In this document: piece by piece, positions 53,819-62,477 of the stretch | How the letters are laid out: every line of letters starts with the position of its first letter | Numbering within the stretch: position 1 is the first letter of the stretch | Assembly: GCA_964251665.1 (NCBI GenBank) | Contig: CAXUKO010000014.1 | Location: 62,001 to 126,000 of the forward strand | Direction: 5' to 3' | From: JBBQLG01 sp964251665 | GTDB taxonomy: Bacteria > Bacteroidota > Bacteroidia > Cytophagales > Spirosomataceae | Length of the DNA stretch: 64,000 nt | Translations under genes and position numbers: made by a program | The notes under the pieces: generated by a model | The model's input: the letters and a program-made list of their open reading frames with translations, nothing else | Told to the model about the DNA's origin: nothing | The model's database searches: none

Positions 53819-54301
53819 ATGAAAAACAGTTGGTTTTTGGGGTTTATTGCACTGGCTACGCTGGCCTGTGATTCACAAACCGTTTACAGCGAATACACGG
53901 ACATTGACGAAGGCAGGTGGACCATCAAAAATGCCCCCTCTTTTACATTTCGCATTACCGATCCCACAATCTCCTATAATATCTATTACAATCTCCGCAA
54001 TAGCGTATCCTATCCGTACTATAACCTGTATTTGACGCGCTATCTGCTGGATTCGGCGGGAAAAGAGTTGGAGTCCCGTTTGGACGAACTCATTCTGATG
54101 GACCCTAAAACCGGCAAGCCATTAGGCGATGGGCTGGGCGATCTGTTTGACCATAAAGTGGTGATGAAGCGTAATTACCGCTTTCCTAAAGCGGGCAGTT
54201 ACACCATCCGAATCCGGCAATATATGAGGCAGGACCCACTGCCCGATGTGCAAAGTGTGGGAATCAGCGTCGAAAAAGCAACCTCACCAGCAACGAACTA
54301 A
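53819..54301 (+). CDS. gldH: Gliding motility lipoprotein GldH
   Basis: A 160-aa lipoprotein: short signal and lipobox ending at Cys17 (ATLAC). The mature part, with YSEYTDIDEGRWTIKNAPSF (as EYTDIDEGRW), YYNLRNSVSYPYYNLYL and YTIRIRQYMRQDPLPDVQSVGI, matches GldH, required for gliding in Flavobacterium but of unknown mechanism. It follows its own strong promoter and is followed after 6 bases by the LON-domain gene. Confidence 0.92.
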   Translation: MKNSWFLGFIALATLACDSQTVYSEYTDIDEGRWTIKNAPSFTFRITDPTISYNIYYNLRNSVSYPYYNLYLTRYLLDSAGKELESRLDELILMDPKTGKPLGDGLGDLFDHKVVMKRNYRFPKAGSYTIRIRQYMRQDPLPDVQSVGISVEKATSPATN

Positions 54302-54307
54302 TCCGTT

Positions 54308-54937
54308 ATGACTAAAAATCTTCCGCTATTTCCTTTAAATATGGTCGTTTATCCCGGCGAAGAGTTAAACCTCCACATTTTTGAGCCGCGCTACCGACAG
54401 TTAGTCTACGAGTGTTTAGACAGCGATGGCCCGTTCGGGATTCCGGCGTTCATTAATGACGCGTTACCGGGACATGGCACTGAGATGCAAATCCTGACTT
54501 TACACAAACGCTATGACGACGGACGGATGGATATCAAAACGATGGGGCTGGGCATTTTCAGTCTCGATACATTTGAGAATCCGGTGCCGGGGAAGTTATA
54601 CGCTGGTGGTCAGGTCCGATTGCTGGAACCCGGCGACTCAGACGCGCCAATGTTGGGTACGCTGCTCAATCGCCTGGAGAAACTTTATGATCTCATGCAA
54701 ATTGAACCGGATTTCGACGCGGCTCTGCCTGACCTTTCCTACCGGGTCGCGCATAAAGTTGGCCTCTCGATTGAGCAGGAATACGAGATATTAACCATCG
54801 ACAACGAGGCCGACCGGCAGCAGTTCCTGATTCGGCATTTAGACAGTGTCATTCCCGTAATTTACGACATGGAGCGCACCAAGCAGCGCATCCGTATGAA
54901 TGGACACTTCAAAAATCTGGACCCGCTGAATTTCTGA
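54308..54937 (+). CDS. LON substrate-binding domain protein
   Basis: A 209-aa protein consisting of the Lon N-terminal (LON_substr_bdg) domain alone: LPLFPLNMVVYPGEELNLHIFEPRYRQLV is recognisable as FPLNMVVYPGE and HIFEPRYRQL. No AAA ATPase or protease domain is present. Such stand-alone proteins are common and probably bind peptides or proteins; a function is not established. It lies 6 bases behind gldH and is probably co-transcribed. Confidence 0.9.
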   Translation: MTKNLPLFPLNMVVYPGEELNLHIFEPRYRQLVYECLDSDGPFGIPAFINDALPGHGTEMQILTLHKRYDDGRMDIKTMGLGIFSLDTFENPVPGKLYAGGQVRLLEPGDSDAPMLGTLLNRLEKLYDLMQIEPDFDAALPDLSYRVAHKVGLSIEQEYEILTIDNEADRQQFLIRHLDSVIPVIYDMERTKQRIRMNGHFKNLDPLNF

Positions 54938-55070
54938 TTACCGAATAGAACGCTGGTGGGTACGATTTACCTGGTTCAGGCCGGGCAATTTTTTCGCTTG
55001 AAAACCTGACGATCTGAGTACATCAACCTCCGTAACCCCTTCAAGAACAAGCTGCTTCGAATGAATTGAC

Positions 55071-55087
55071 TGTTAAGTTTATGTTAA
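55071..55087 (-). promoter_or_regulatory. Pho-box-like direct repeat before the two-component genes
   Basis: The minus strand reads TTAACA-TAAAC-TTAACA: two hexamers 11 bases apart, the layout of PhoP/PhoB binding sites. It is 74-90 bases upstream of the response-regulator ATG, with a near -7 element TACCTTCG at 55126-55133. Confidence 0.45.
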
Positions 55088-55160
55088 CAATCAGCGCGTT
55101 TTCTAAAAATCAGTAAACACGCCCGTACCTTCGGGATAATCACCAATAGCGCGAAACTCA

Positions 55161-55862
55161 ATGAGCGCAGCGAAAGCTTCTCAACCACAACACCGGGTTC
55201 TAGTCGTCGATGACGATGCTGATCTCGTAGAAATGCTGGAATATAACCTCCAGAAAGAAGGGTATGATGTCAGAACGGCAACAGACGGCCGTAAAGCCCT
55301 GGATATTGCCCGTACCTACTTGCCCGAATTAGTCCTGTTAGACATTATGATGCCGCACATGGATGGCATCGAAACCGGCCGTCAGTTGCGCGACATTGCC
55401 GAGCTTCGGCAAACATACATTCTCTACCTGACGGCACGTTCCGAAGAATATTCGGAGGTGGCCGCCTTTGATGTCGGTGCTGACGACTACATAACCAAGC
55501 CCATAAAGCCTCGCGCGCTGATGAGCCGGATCAACGCTTTTTTCCGGCGCGAAGCCCAGAAAGCCGATCCGGGCGATAAAGTAGAAATCGCTGATTTGCT
55601 CATCAACCGCAAAAACTACTCCGTTAATCAGGGCGAAAAATCGGTCATCCTTCCTAAAAAAGAATTTGAACTGCTCTTTTTCCTGGCGCAGCACCCCAAT
55701 AAAGTGTTCAGCCGGGAAGAACTGCTCCAGAAGATCTGGGGGGCCGACATCTACGTGCTCGAACGAACGGTAGACGTCCACATTCGGAAGCTCCGCGAGA
55801 AAGTGGGGGAAGGCTACATCCGCACCCTGAAAGGCGTCGGCTATATGTTTGAAGTAGTCTGA
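55161..55862 (+). CDS. OmpR/PhoB-family response regulator
   Basis: A 233-aa two-domain regulator: receiver domain (about 10-125) with Asp17-19 acidic pocket, phospho-acceptor Asp61 in LLDIMMPHMDG and Lys113 in ITKPI, then a winged-helix DNA-binding domain (about 135-230) with LERTVDVHIRKLREKVG and IRTLKGVGYMFE. Its partner kinase lies 87 bases downstream. The PhoB-type branch and an upstream Pho-box-like repeat suggest phosphate control, but this is inference. Confidence 0.93.
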   Translation: MSAAKASQPQHRVLVVDDDADLVEMLEYNLQKEGYDVRTATDGRKALDIARTYLPELVLLDIMMPHMDGIETGRQLRDIAELRQTYILYLTARSEEYSEVAAFDVGADDYITKPIKPRALMSRINAFFRREAQKADPGDKVEIADLLINRKNYSVNQGEKSVILPKKEFELLFFLAQHPNKVFSREELLQKIWGADIYVLERTVDVHIRKLREKVGEGYIRTLKGVGYMFEVV

Positions 55863-55869
55863 ACCAATG

Positions 55870-55938
55870 AGTGAATTGGCGACTGAGCGAATGATAACCG
55901 GTTAACTATTCGCGCTATCACTCAGTCGCCAATTCGCT
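55870..55938. repeat. Composite nested palindrome between regulator and kinase genes
   Basis: Outer arms of 18 bases (55870-55887; 55921-55938) with one mismatch enclose GCGAAT/ATTCGC (55887-55892; 55908-55913) and TAACCGGTTA (55895-55904). It ends 11 bases before the kinase ATG. Confidence 0.6.
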
Positions 55939-55949
55939 AATTTTACTCT

Positions 55950-56984
55950 ATGTCCCTCAGTCCCCGTCTGATTGCCCTCCTGCTGGCCTGCCTGATTTCA
56001 GTATTGACGGTCGTTTTCCTGACGTTTGTCGATGGCGTAACCGTCAACATGCTGTTTGTGGTGGGGGTATCTTCATTTATCGTCTCCTTTTTTCTGGTTC
56101 TCTACGCTATTGAGTTGCTGGTCTACCGCGAGGTCAACAAAATGTACCAGACGATTCGCAAACTCAAGATCCGGGATTTTAATATCAGCCGGAAAGTAGT
56201 CATCAAAAATGTGAATCCGTTCAAGAAACTGAACGATGAAATCTTTGTCTACGTCGCCAAAAAGCAGAAGGAGATCGAAGAACTTAAGCGCCTTGAACTG
56301 TTCCGGCGCGAATTTCTGGCCGACGTATCGCACGAACTGAAAACCCCCATTTTTGCCGCTCAGGGATTCATCCATACCCTCATCGACGGTGCCGTTGACG
56401 ACGAAGCAGTTCGGGATAAGTTTCTGGCCAAAGCCGCCAAAAGCCTCGACGGACTCGATGCCCTGGTAAAAGACCTGGTTGCCCTCTCGCAGCTCGAAAC
56501 GGGCGAGGTTCGCATGCATTTTGAGCGGGTTGATCTTCACCACATTACCCTCGAGCTGTTTGAACAGCTTGAACCCATCGCCCGCGCCAAACACACTACC
56601 TTTCGCCTGAAGACCGACCGGCCCGGCCCATACATGGTCAAAGCGGACCCGCAGCGCATCAGTCAGGTGATGACGAACCTACTGGAAAATGCCGTGAAAT
56701 ACGGTAATGAAACCGGTAAGGTGCTGGTTACGCTGGACGAAGACCGGAAACACGTTCTGGTTGCCATTCGGGACGATGGGCCCGGCATTCCGCCCGAGCA
56801 CCTGAGCCGCATTTTCGAGCGGTTTTACCGGGTCGATAAAAGCCGCTCTAAAGAACGGGGCGGCACCGGTTTGGGACTGGCCATCGTGAAACACATTCTG
56901 AGTGCCCACAAAGCCAAGATTACGGTGATGAGCAAACTGGAGAAAGGCACTACGTTCAGTTTTAAATTAGAGAAGATGGACTGA
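55950..56984 (+). CDS. Sensor histidine kinase (PhoR-like)
   Basis: A 344-aa membrane kinase: two N-terminal membrane segments (about 7-27 and 33-57) with a very short external loop, a linker, phospho-acceptor His128 in FLADVSHELKTPI, and an ATPase domain with N-box NLLENAVKYG, DDGPGIPPEHL and GTGLGLAIVKHIL. The tiny external loop argues for sensing within the membrane or through a partner. It is expected to phosphorylate the regulator just upstream. Confidence 0.93.
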   Translation: MSLSPRLIALLLACLISVLTVVFLTFVDGVTVNMLFVVGVSSFIVSFFLVLYAIELLVYREVNKMYQTIRKLKIRDFNISRKVVIKNVNPFKKLNDEIFVYVAKKQKEIEELKRLELFRREFLADVSHELKTPIFAAQGFIHTLIDGAVDDEAVRDKFLAKAAKSLDGLDALVKDLVALSQLETGEVRMHFERVDLHHITLELFEQLEPIARAKHTTFRLKTDRPGPYMVKADPQRISQVMTNLLENAVKYGNETGKVLVTLDEDRKHVLVAIRDDGPGIPPEHLSRIFERFYRVDKSRSKERGGTGLGLAIVKHILSAHKAKITVMSKLEKGTTFSFKLEKMD

Positions 56985-57059
56985 GCAGTTCGGCAGCCCA
57001 TACCGGCCTGTTTTAGCCTGAGGGTTGGGGGTGCGCTGAAATTACCCGAACTTTGCGGT

Positions 57060-57779
57060 ATGAACGTGAATTTCACCGACCTCATCGTTTTCGAGAACGA
57101 GGACTATATAATTATTAATAAGCCCCCTCACGTGGCTTCGCTGGATGAGCGTACGCCCGACCGCTCACAAAGCATTTTGCGTTTAGCCAAGGCCTACCAT
57201 GCCGATGCGCAGCTTGGCCACCGATTGGATAAAGAAACCTCCGGCGCGCTGGCCATTGCCAAAAACCCCGACGCTTACCGTCATTTAGCCATGCAGTTCG
57301 AACACCGAGAAGTAGCCAAACGCTACCACGCGGTTGTCAATGGCGTGCATGATTTTGATAATATCTCCGTGTATCTTCCTATCGCGCAGGTCCGCGATGG
57401 CACGTCGGTTCGCATCGACCGGCAGAAGGGAAAAGTTGCCGAGACTATTTTCAACACGCTCCGGGCCTACCGCATCAATACGCTGGTTGAGTGCATGCCC
57501 ATTACCGGCCGGATGCACCAGATTCGGGTGCATTTGATGTGCCTGAAAGCGCCCATCGTCAATGACCCGACGTATGGCGGAGAACCGGTGTACCTGTCGC
57601 AGATCAAGCGTAAGTTCAATCTCAAAAAAGATACCGAGGAGTTACCCCTAATTCAGCGGGTAGCACTGCATGCGCACTCGCTGACGTTTACCATGCTTAA
57701 TGACGAACCCATGACGTTTGAAGCACCCTACCCGAAAGATTTCGACGTACTGGTGAAGCAACTGGAGAAGAACTCCTGA
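57060..57779 (+). CDS. RluA-family 23S rRNA pseudouridine synthase
   Basis: A 239-aa pseudouridine synthase. The catalytic aspartate is Asp57 in HRLDKETSG, and the conserved ITGRMHQIRVHL follows. No S4 domain is seen. Which rRNA or tRNA uridine it modifies cannot be assigned. A second family member lies at 63414. It ends 48 bases before the Dabb gene, across a G-free leader. Confidence 0.92.
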   Translation: MNVNFTDLIVFENEDYIIINKPPHVASLDERTPDRSQSILRLAKAYHADAQLGHRLDKETSGALAIAKNPDAYRHLAMQFEHREVAKRYHAVVNGVHDFDNISVYLPIAQVRDGTSVRIDRQKGKVAETIFNTLRAYRINTLVECMPITGRMHQIRVHLMCLKAPIVNDPTYGGEPVYLSQIKRKFNLKKDTEELPLIQRVALHAHSLTFTMLNDEPMTFEAPYPKDFDVLVKQLEKNS

Positions 57780-57827
57780 ATAAACCACCCCAACCACCCA
57801 TTACCAACTCAATAACCACAAACCCTC

Positions 57828-58130
57828 ATGTTCGTACACACTGTTTTTTTCTGGCTCAGGCACCCTGAGAACAATGCCGACCGGAATGCACTTCAGGCCG
57901 GTTTGGAATCGTTGCGAAGCGTAAATGCCATTCAGGCCGTTTACATTGGCAAGCCCGCCGAAACCCGTCGTCCTGTTATTGACCACTCCTACGACTTTTC
58001 GTTGACGTTTGTCTTCGCTGATAAAGCGGCCCATGATGTTTATCAGGACCATCCTGTTCATCAGGAGTTCGTGGCCGAATGCGCGCACCTGTGGGAACGA
58101 GTGCAAATCTACGATGCGGTTTCGGCCTGA
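57828..58130 (+). CDS. Dabb (stress-responsive A/B barrel) protein
   Basis: A 100-aa protein with the Dabb fold: FVHTVFFWLRHPE near the start, LRSVNAIQAVYIGKPAETRRPVIDHSYDFSLTFVFADK in the middle (as SYDFSLTFVF) and AHDVYQDHPVHQEFV towards the end. These small dimeric barrels include stress proteins and some cyclases; the role here is unknown. Its 48-nt leader (57780-57827) contains no G on the plus strand. Confidence 0.9.
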   Translation: MFVHTVFFWLRHPENNADRNALQAGLESLRSVNAIQAVYIGKPAETRRPVIDHSYDFSLTFVFADKAAHDVYQDHPVHQEFVAECAHLWERVQIYDAVSA

Positions 58131-58160
58131 GTGTCCGACAAAAAATCAGGGCGTTTAGGT

Positions 58161-58222
58161 TATATTTGTGTATATCCGTCGGCCCGGCAGTGGGTCGGCG
58201 GCAATAGCTACCCGTAGTTTTG
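58161..58222 (+). promoter_or_regulatory. Two candidate -7 elements before the TPR gene
   Basis: TATATTTG (58161-58168) and TAGTTTTG (58215-58222) both match TAnnTTTG. The second lies 19 bases from ATG 58241 and overlaps an upstream TTG (58220), which argues against that start. Confidence 0.45.
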
Positions 58223-58240
58223 CGTTTGCCAATCAACCGA

Positions 58241-60043
58241 ATGAATCGTCAGCGAATGAGGAGTATGTACAAAAATGGATGGCAGGGGCCGGTTTTACTG
58301 GCTGTTGGCTGTCTGCTGCTATCCGGGGCCGTACCCGCGCTGGCGCAGCGTAAAACCAGCCCGAAAAGTACCACACTGACCAGTGGCAGCGGCTTGTCAA
58401 TGCCAGGCGAAACGACCGTGGCCAAGTCAGAACAGGAAGCCCTGTTTACGGACGGAATGCGCTACATCATGACCGATGAGCCAACCAAGGCCCTGGCCCA
58501 GTTCGAGAAATTACTCCAGAAAGACCCGACCAATGCTGCCTCTCAGTACGCCATTGCATCGGCATTGCTGAAATCCGGCAAAACCACAGAAGCACTTCCA
58601 TTCGCCACCAAAGCGTATCAGCTCGACAAGACCAATAAGTTTTACGGACTACAGCTGGCTGAAATCTACGTCAAGCAAAAACGGTACGCCGACGCAGAAG
58701 TCATTTACGAGAACATCCTGAAAACAAGTACTGATAACGCCGAATACGGGGTTGAACTGGCGGCTATTTACCTCTTCGACGATAAACCGGATAAGGCGCT
58801 GGAAACCTACGACCGGGTGGAGAAAGTAATGGGGATGAACGAAGAAATCACCCGGCAGAAACAGCGCATCTATCTCAAGCAGAACAAAATAGACCTCGCC
58901 GTAGCCGAAGCCGAAAAGCTCATCGCTGCCGAACCGGGCGATGATGATTACCTGATCGAAGGAGCTGAACTCCTTATTGCCAACGACCGTCCACCGCAGG
59001 CGGTTAACTGGCTGGAAAAAGCCCTGAAAATCAACCCCGACAATGCGCAGGCCCATATTATGCTGGCCGACGTTTATCAGAAACAGGGAAACCTGCAAAA
59101 ATGCAGTCAGGAACTAACCTACGTATTTGCGAACCCCAACCTCGACGCAGGCAGTAAGGCGCGGGTACTGGCCAGTTACGTTAATGTGGCGGGCGACAAC
59201 CCGGCTGCTAAACAGGATGCTCTTCGGCTGGCCCGCGAACTCGGCAAAACGGCCCCCAACGAACCCAAAGCGCAGGTGATGCTGGCAGAACTGCTGATGC
59301 AGCAGAACCAGAAAGCCGAAGCCCGGGACGCCTACATCCGGGCCGTCCGCACGGACCCGTCGGTATATGAAGTCTGGGGGGCCATTTTACAGATTGATAA
59401 TGACCTCAATCAGATTGATAGTCTGCTGACTCACTCCGAAAAAGCCCTGGAGGTCTTTCCAACGCAGGGATTGTTCTGGTATTCCAATGGCGTTGCCAAC
59501 TTAGCCAAGAAAAGCTACCAGCCCGCAGTTGATGCCCTGGAAGAAAGCCGGAAGCTCTCGGCGGGGAATGTGGAACTAACTACAGCCATCAATGCGCAGT
59601 TGGGCGATGCCTACAACGCCATCGGCGACAATGCCAAATCGGATGAGGCTTATGAACTGGCCCTGAAGCAGGACCCGCTTAACGATCTGGTGATGAACAA
59701 TTACAGCTACTTTCTGTCGCTGCGTAACGAGAAAATGGACCGGGCATTGCAGCTGTCTACCAAATTAGTGGAACGTAACCCCACCAACCCGACCTTCCTG
59801 GACACCCACGCCTGGGTGCTGTACATCCGAAAAGACTACACCAAAGCCCGTCAGTTTCTGGAGAAAGCCGTAGCCGCCGACCCCGCTGCCGTAAGCGGCA
59901 CCATTATTGAACACTACGGCGATGCGCTTTACAAAACCGGAGAGCGGGAAAAAGCCGTAGAGCAGTGGAAACGGGCCAAAGCCAAAGGCGATACCAGCGA
60001 TGCGCTGGATAAAAAGATCACGACCGGAAACCTACATGAATAA
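58241..60043 (+). CDS. Exported tetratricopeptide-repeat protein
   Basis: A 600-aa protein. A signal peptide lies near the N-terminus (GPVLLAVGCLLLSGAVPALAQ). The rest is made of about 12 TPR units, e.g. KPDKALETYDRVEKVMG and YNAIGDNAKSDEAYELALKQDP. It is probably a periplasmic scaffold for protein-protein contacts. Possible starts are ATG 58241, 58256 and 58262; 58241 is chosen from promoter placement. Its stop overlaps the DUF4292 gene by 8 bases, and an EnvC-like gene follows, so these three form an envelope-related operon. Confidence 0.9.
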   Translation: MNRQRMRSMYKNGWQGPVLLAVGCLLLSGAVPALAQRKTSPKSTTLTSGSGLSMPGETTVAKSEQEALFTDGMRYIMTDEPTKALAQFEKLLQKDPTNAASQYAIASALLKSGKTTEALPFATKAYQLDKTNKFYGLQLAEIYVKQKRYADAEVIYENILKTSTDNAEYGVELAAIYLFDDKPDKALETYDRVEKVMGMNEEITRQKQRIYLKQNKIDLAVAEAEKLIAAEPGDDDYLIEGAELLIANDRPPQAVNWLEKALKINPDNAQAHIMLADVYQKQGNLQKCSQELTYVFANPNLDAGSKARVLASYVNVAGDNPAAKQDALRLARELGKTAPNEPKAQVMLAELLMQQNQKAEARDAYIRAVRTDPSVYEVWGAILQIDNDLNQIDSLLTHSEKALEVFPTQGLFWYSNGVANLAKKSYQPAVDALEESRKLSAGNVELTTAINAQLGDAYNAIGDNAKSDEAYELALKQDPLNDLVMNNYSYFLSLRNEKMDRALQLSTKLVERNPTNPTFLDTHAWVLYIRKDYTKARQFLEKAVAADPAAVSGTIIEHYGDALYKTGEREKAVEQWKRAKAKGDTSDALDKKITTGNLHE

Positions 60044-60908
60044 ATACCTTCTTCTGTTACTGACATCCACCCTACTTTTCACCTTCGAGAGTTGCCACCG
60101 ACACCGCATTTCACATGGTACAGCACACCCGGCTGTTACGGATACAACCCTGACTAAGGTCACCCAAACACCCGATACCGCCCGGATTACCCCAACGCGC
60201 CCCGGCCCGACCGCACCCGCCCGACCCGGTATTGAGGAGGCCCGCGCCAATGTGGCCGAAATTGATTTTGCCTACCTGACTGCCAAGTCGAAGCTATCGT
60301 TTAAGAGCAAAGATCAGGATATTGAGAACGCCACGGTTTTTCTGCGCGTGCGGAAAGACAGCCTGATCTGGATTTCAGTCCGCAAAATCGGTATTGAGGC
60401 TGTGCGCGCTTTAATCAGTCGCGATTCGATTGTTATTTTAAATACATTTCAGAAGGAATATTCGGTATACGACTTTCCAACGATCAGCAAACAGTTTAAT
60501 TTCGATATGAACTTCGACCTGCTGCAGTCGCTCATTGTCGGGAATTTGCCCCTGCCCAAACGTCCGGCTCAGAAGATCAAGAACGAGCGCGACTACCTGC
60601 TGCTACGCCAGAGCGAAGGAAAGGTGCTGGTCGAAAACTACATTGGCGAACAGGACCGGAAACTGAAAAAGCTGATGGTGACGGAGCAACCGACCAAAAA
60701 CACGCTCCGGCTTGATTACGAAGATTTCACGGTACTGAATAATTTTCTGTTTCCGTATACCAGTTTAGTTACCCTGGATTACAAGTCAAAAGACGACGGA
60801 CGGTTCTACCAGACGCTGCTAAAAATTCAGCACAACAAAGTCGAATTAGTCGATAAGTCGCCCGGATTTCCTTTTTCTATTCCGGCCAAGTACCAACGCC
60901 GACCGTGA
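60036..60908 (+). CDS. DUF4292 lipoprotein
   Basis: A 290-aa lipoprotein with lipobox FESC (Cys20). The mature protein has a Pro/Thr-rich linker (about 30-65) and a LolA-like beta domain matching DUF4292 (AEIDFAYLTAKSKLSFKSKDQ in parts; KKLMVTEQPTKNTLRLDYEDF), a family found in Bacteroidota between a TPR gene and an M23 gene, as here. A role in envelope biogenesis or lipoprotein handling is inferred. ATG 60036 overlaps the TPR stop by 8 bases. Confidence 0.9.
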   Translation: MNKYLLLLLTSTLLFTFESCHRHRISHGTAHPAVTDTTLTKVTQTPDTARITPTRPGPTAPARPGIEEARANVAEIDFAYLTAKSKLSFKSKDQDIENATVFLRVRKDSLIWISVRKIGIEAVRALISRDSIVILNTFQKEYSVYDFPTISKQFNFDMNFDLLQSLIVGNLPLPKRPAQKIKNERDYLLLRQSEGKVLVENYIGEQDRKLKKLMVTEQPTKNTLRLDYEDFTVLNNFLFPYTSLVTLDYKSKDDGRFYQTLLKIQHNKVELVDKSPGFPFSIPAKYQRRP

Positions 60909-60941
60909 GTTGACCTGTCCCTTTCAGTGAAGTACGTTCCT

Positions 60942-62369
60942 ATGCAACTCGCCCTATTCCGTTTTCCCCTTCCGTTTCTTCGTTATTCACTGCTGGTCTT
61001 CGGCTTGTTGACGGCCCTGTACCTACCTGCGCGGGCGCAGTCGGTGCGCAGCCGTCAGGCACTGGAACGTGAGAAGCGCCAGAATATGGAGAAGATGAAT
61101 CAACTCCGGGACATTCTGAAGGAAACCGCTTCGCAAAAACAGGTGAGTTTAGGACAGTTAAAGGCGCTGAATCAGCAGATTCAGGCGCAGTCTAAACAGA
61201 TTAACCTGCTTTCTGAAGACATTAAATTGATCGAGTCTGAGGTTGGGCAGCTCCGGAAAACCAGTCAACAGCTTACTACTGATTTACAGAAATTAAAGGC
61301 TGAATACGCCGATATGATTTACAAGGCCGACCGGCGTCGGCAACAGGTCAGCCCGCTCGGTTTTTTGTTCGCGGCCAATAACTTCAACCAGCTCGTAGCC
61401 CGTTATCGTTACCTGAAGCAGTATTCCGACGCCCGGCAAAGTCAGAAACGGCAGATGGAAACCGTGCAGAATCAACTCCGCGAGAAGCAGACAGCCACCG
61501 AGCGCAAACGTCGGCAAGAGCAAAATACCCTGACGACGAAGGTAAGTGAGAGCAAAAAATTAGAAACGCTTCAGGAGGACCAGAGTAAGGTCGTGCAGGA
61601 ACTTGGCCAGAAAGAAACCGAACTGCGTAACGAACTGGCCGAGAACCGTCGGTCTATTGCCCGGCTGGAGTCGATGATTACCCGGCTGATCGAGCGCGAA
61701 GCCCGCGAACGGGCGGAGCGGGAACGGGCTGAACGGGCGCGGCTGGCAAAACTCGAAGCCGCCCGGAAAGCAGCCGCCGACAAACGCCGGGCCGATGCGC
61801 TGGCCGCAACAGCCGCTGCGGCTGAGGCCGCCGAAAAGGCAGGTAAACCCGCTCCTCCGCCCGTTGTCATTCCTGAGCCGGAGCCCGAAAAGCCGGAGCC
61901 GGTACGGGTTGACAGTCGGAATAATAACAACCTGAACGATGCGGAAGAAGCCTTGGCCTCCTCATTCACGGCCTCACGCGCCCGACTGCCCTGGCCGGTA
62001 CAGCACGGTTTCATCTCGGAACAGTTTGGGGTTCATCCGCACCCGGTACTAAAAGGCCTGAAAGTATCCAACCCCGGCATCGACATTCAGACCAATGCCG
62101 GTGAGCCTGTCCGGGCAGTATACGATGGGGTTGTTCGCGATGTACAGTACATGCAGGGTAGCAACAATGTCGTGGCTATTCAGCATGGCGACTATTTCAC
62201 GGTCTACGCCAACCTGCGTTCGGTTTCGGTACGGGCAGGACAGCGCATTAAAGCCCGCGAGCCGATTGGTGTCGTCTCAACCGGTGCCAATGGTGTTTCC
62301 GAACTCCAGTTTCAGATCTGGAAAGAGTTTACGAAACTCAACCCGGCTTCCTGGCTTGTTGGCCGATAG
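60942..62369 (+). CDS. EnvC-like murein hydrolase activator (degenerate LytM)
   Basis: A 475-aa protein with signal peptide (YSLLVFGLLTALYLPARAQ), a long coiled coil (about 40-285, rich in Arg/Glu/Ala) and a C-terminal LytM/M23 domain (about 350-475). The zinc ligands are missing: the usual H in HxGID is replaced (NPGID), and YGHL has become YANL. This fits EnvC-type activators that switch on amidases for daughter-cell separation without cutting. Start at ATG 60942 rather than GTG 60927. Last gene of the TPR-DUF4292 unit. Confidence 0.9.
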   Translation: MQLALFRFPLPFLRYSLLVFGLLTALYLPARAQSVRSRQALEREKRQNMEKMNQLRDILKETASQKQVSLGQLKALNQQIQAQSKQINLLSEDIKLIESEVGQLRKTSQQLTTDLQKLKAEYADMIYKADRRRQQVSPLGFLFAANNFNQLVARYRYLKQYSDARQSQKRQMETVQNQLREKQTATERKRRQEQNTLTTKVSESKKLETLQEDQSKVVQELGQKETELRNELAENRRSIARLESMITRLIEREARERAERERAERARLAKLEAARKAAADKRRADALAATAAAAEAAEKAGKPAPPPVVIPEPEPEKPEPVRVDSRNNNNLNDAEEALASSFTASRARLPWPVQHGFISEQFGVHPHPVLKGLKVSNPGIDIQTNAGEPVRAVYDGVVRDVQYMQGSNNVVAIQHGDYFTVYANLRSVSVRAGQRIKAREPIGVVSTGANGVSELQFQIWKEFTKLNPASWLVGR

Positions 62370-62388
62370 TTTATGGGTTAAGAGTTTG

Positions 62389-62396
62389 TAGTTTTG
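62389..62396 (+). promoter_or_regulatory. panB promoter -7 element
   Basis: TAGTTTTG, 82 bases before ATG 62478. The upstream in-frame ATG at 62397 is next to the -7 box and not usable as the main start. Confidence 0.5.
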
Positions 62397-62400
62397 ATGA

Positions 62401-62449
62401 GTCGTTCGCTGGTAGAAGTACACCATCAGCCAGTTGAATCGCGAACGAC
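62401..62449 (+). promoter_or_regulatory. Structured leader of panB
   Basis: GTCGTTCGC (62401-62409) pairs exactly with GCGAACGAC (62441-62449); inner CTGG/CCAG can extend the stem. It begins at the predicted start of transcription and ends 28 bases before the ATG. Confidence 0.5.
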
Positions 62450-62477
62450 CAACAATTTAAACCGACAAACCGGACCC

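Noticed and set aside
60942..62369. Active peptidoglycan endopeptidase call for the EnvC-like gene
   Set aside because: The zinc-binding histidines of LytM are replaced, so an activator role fits better.
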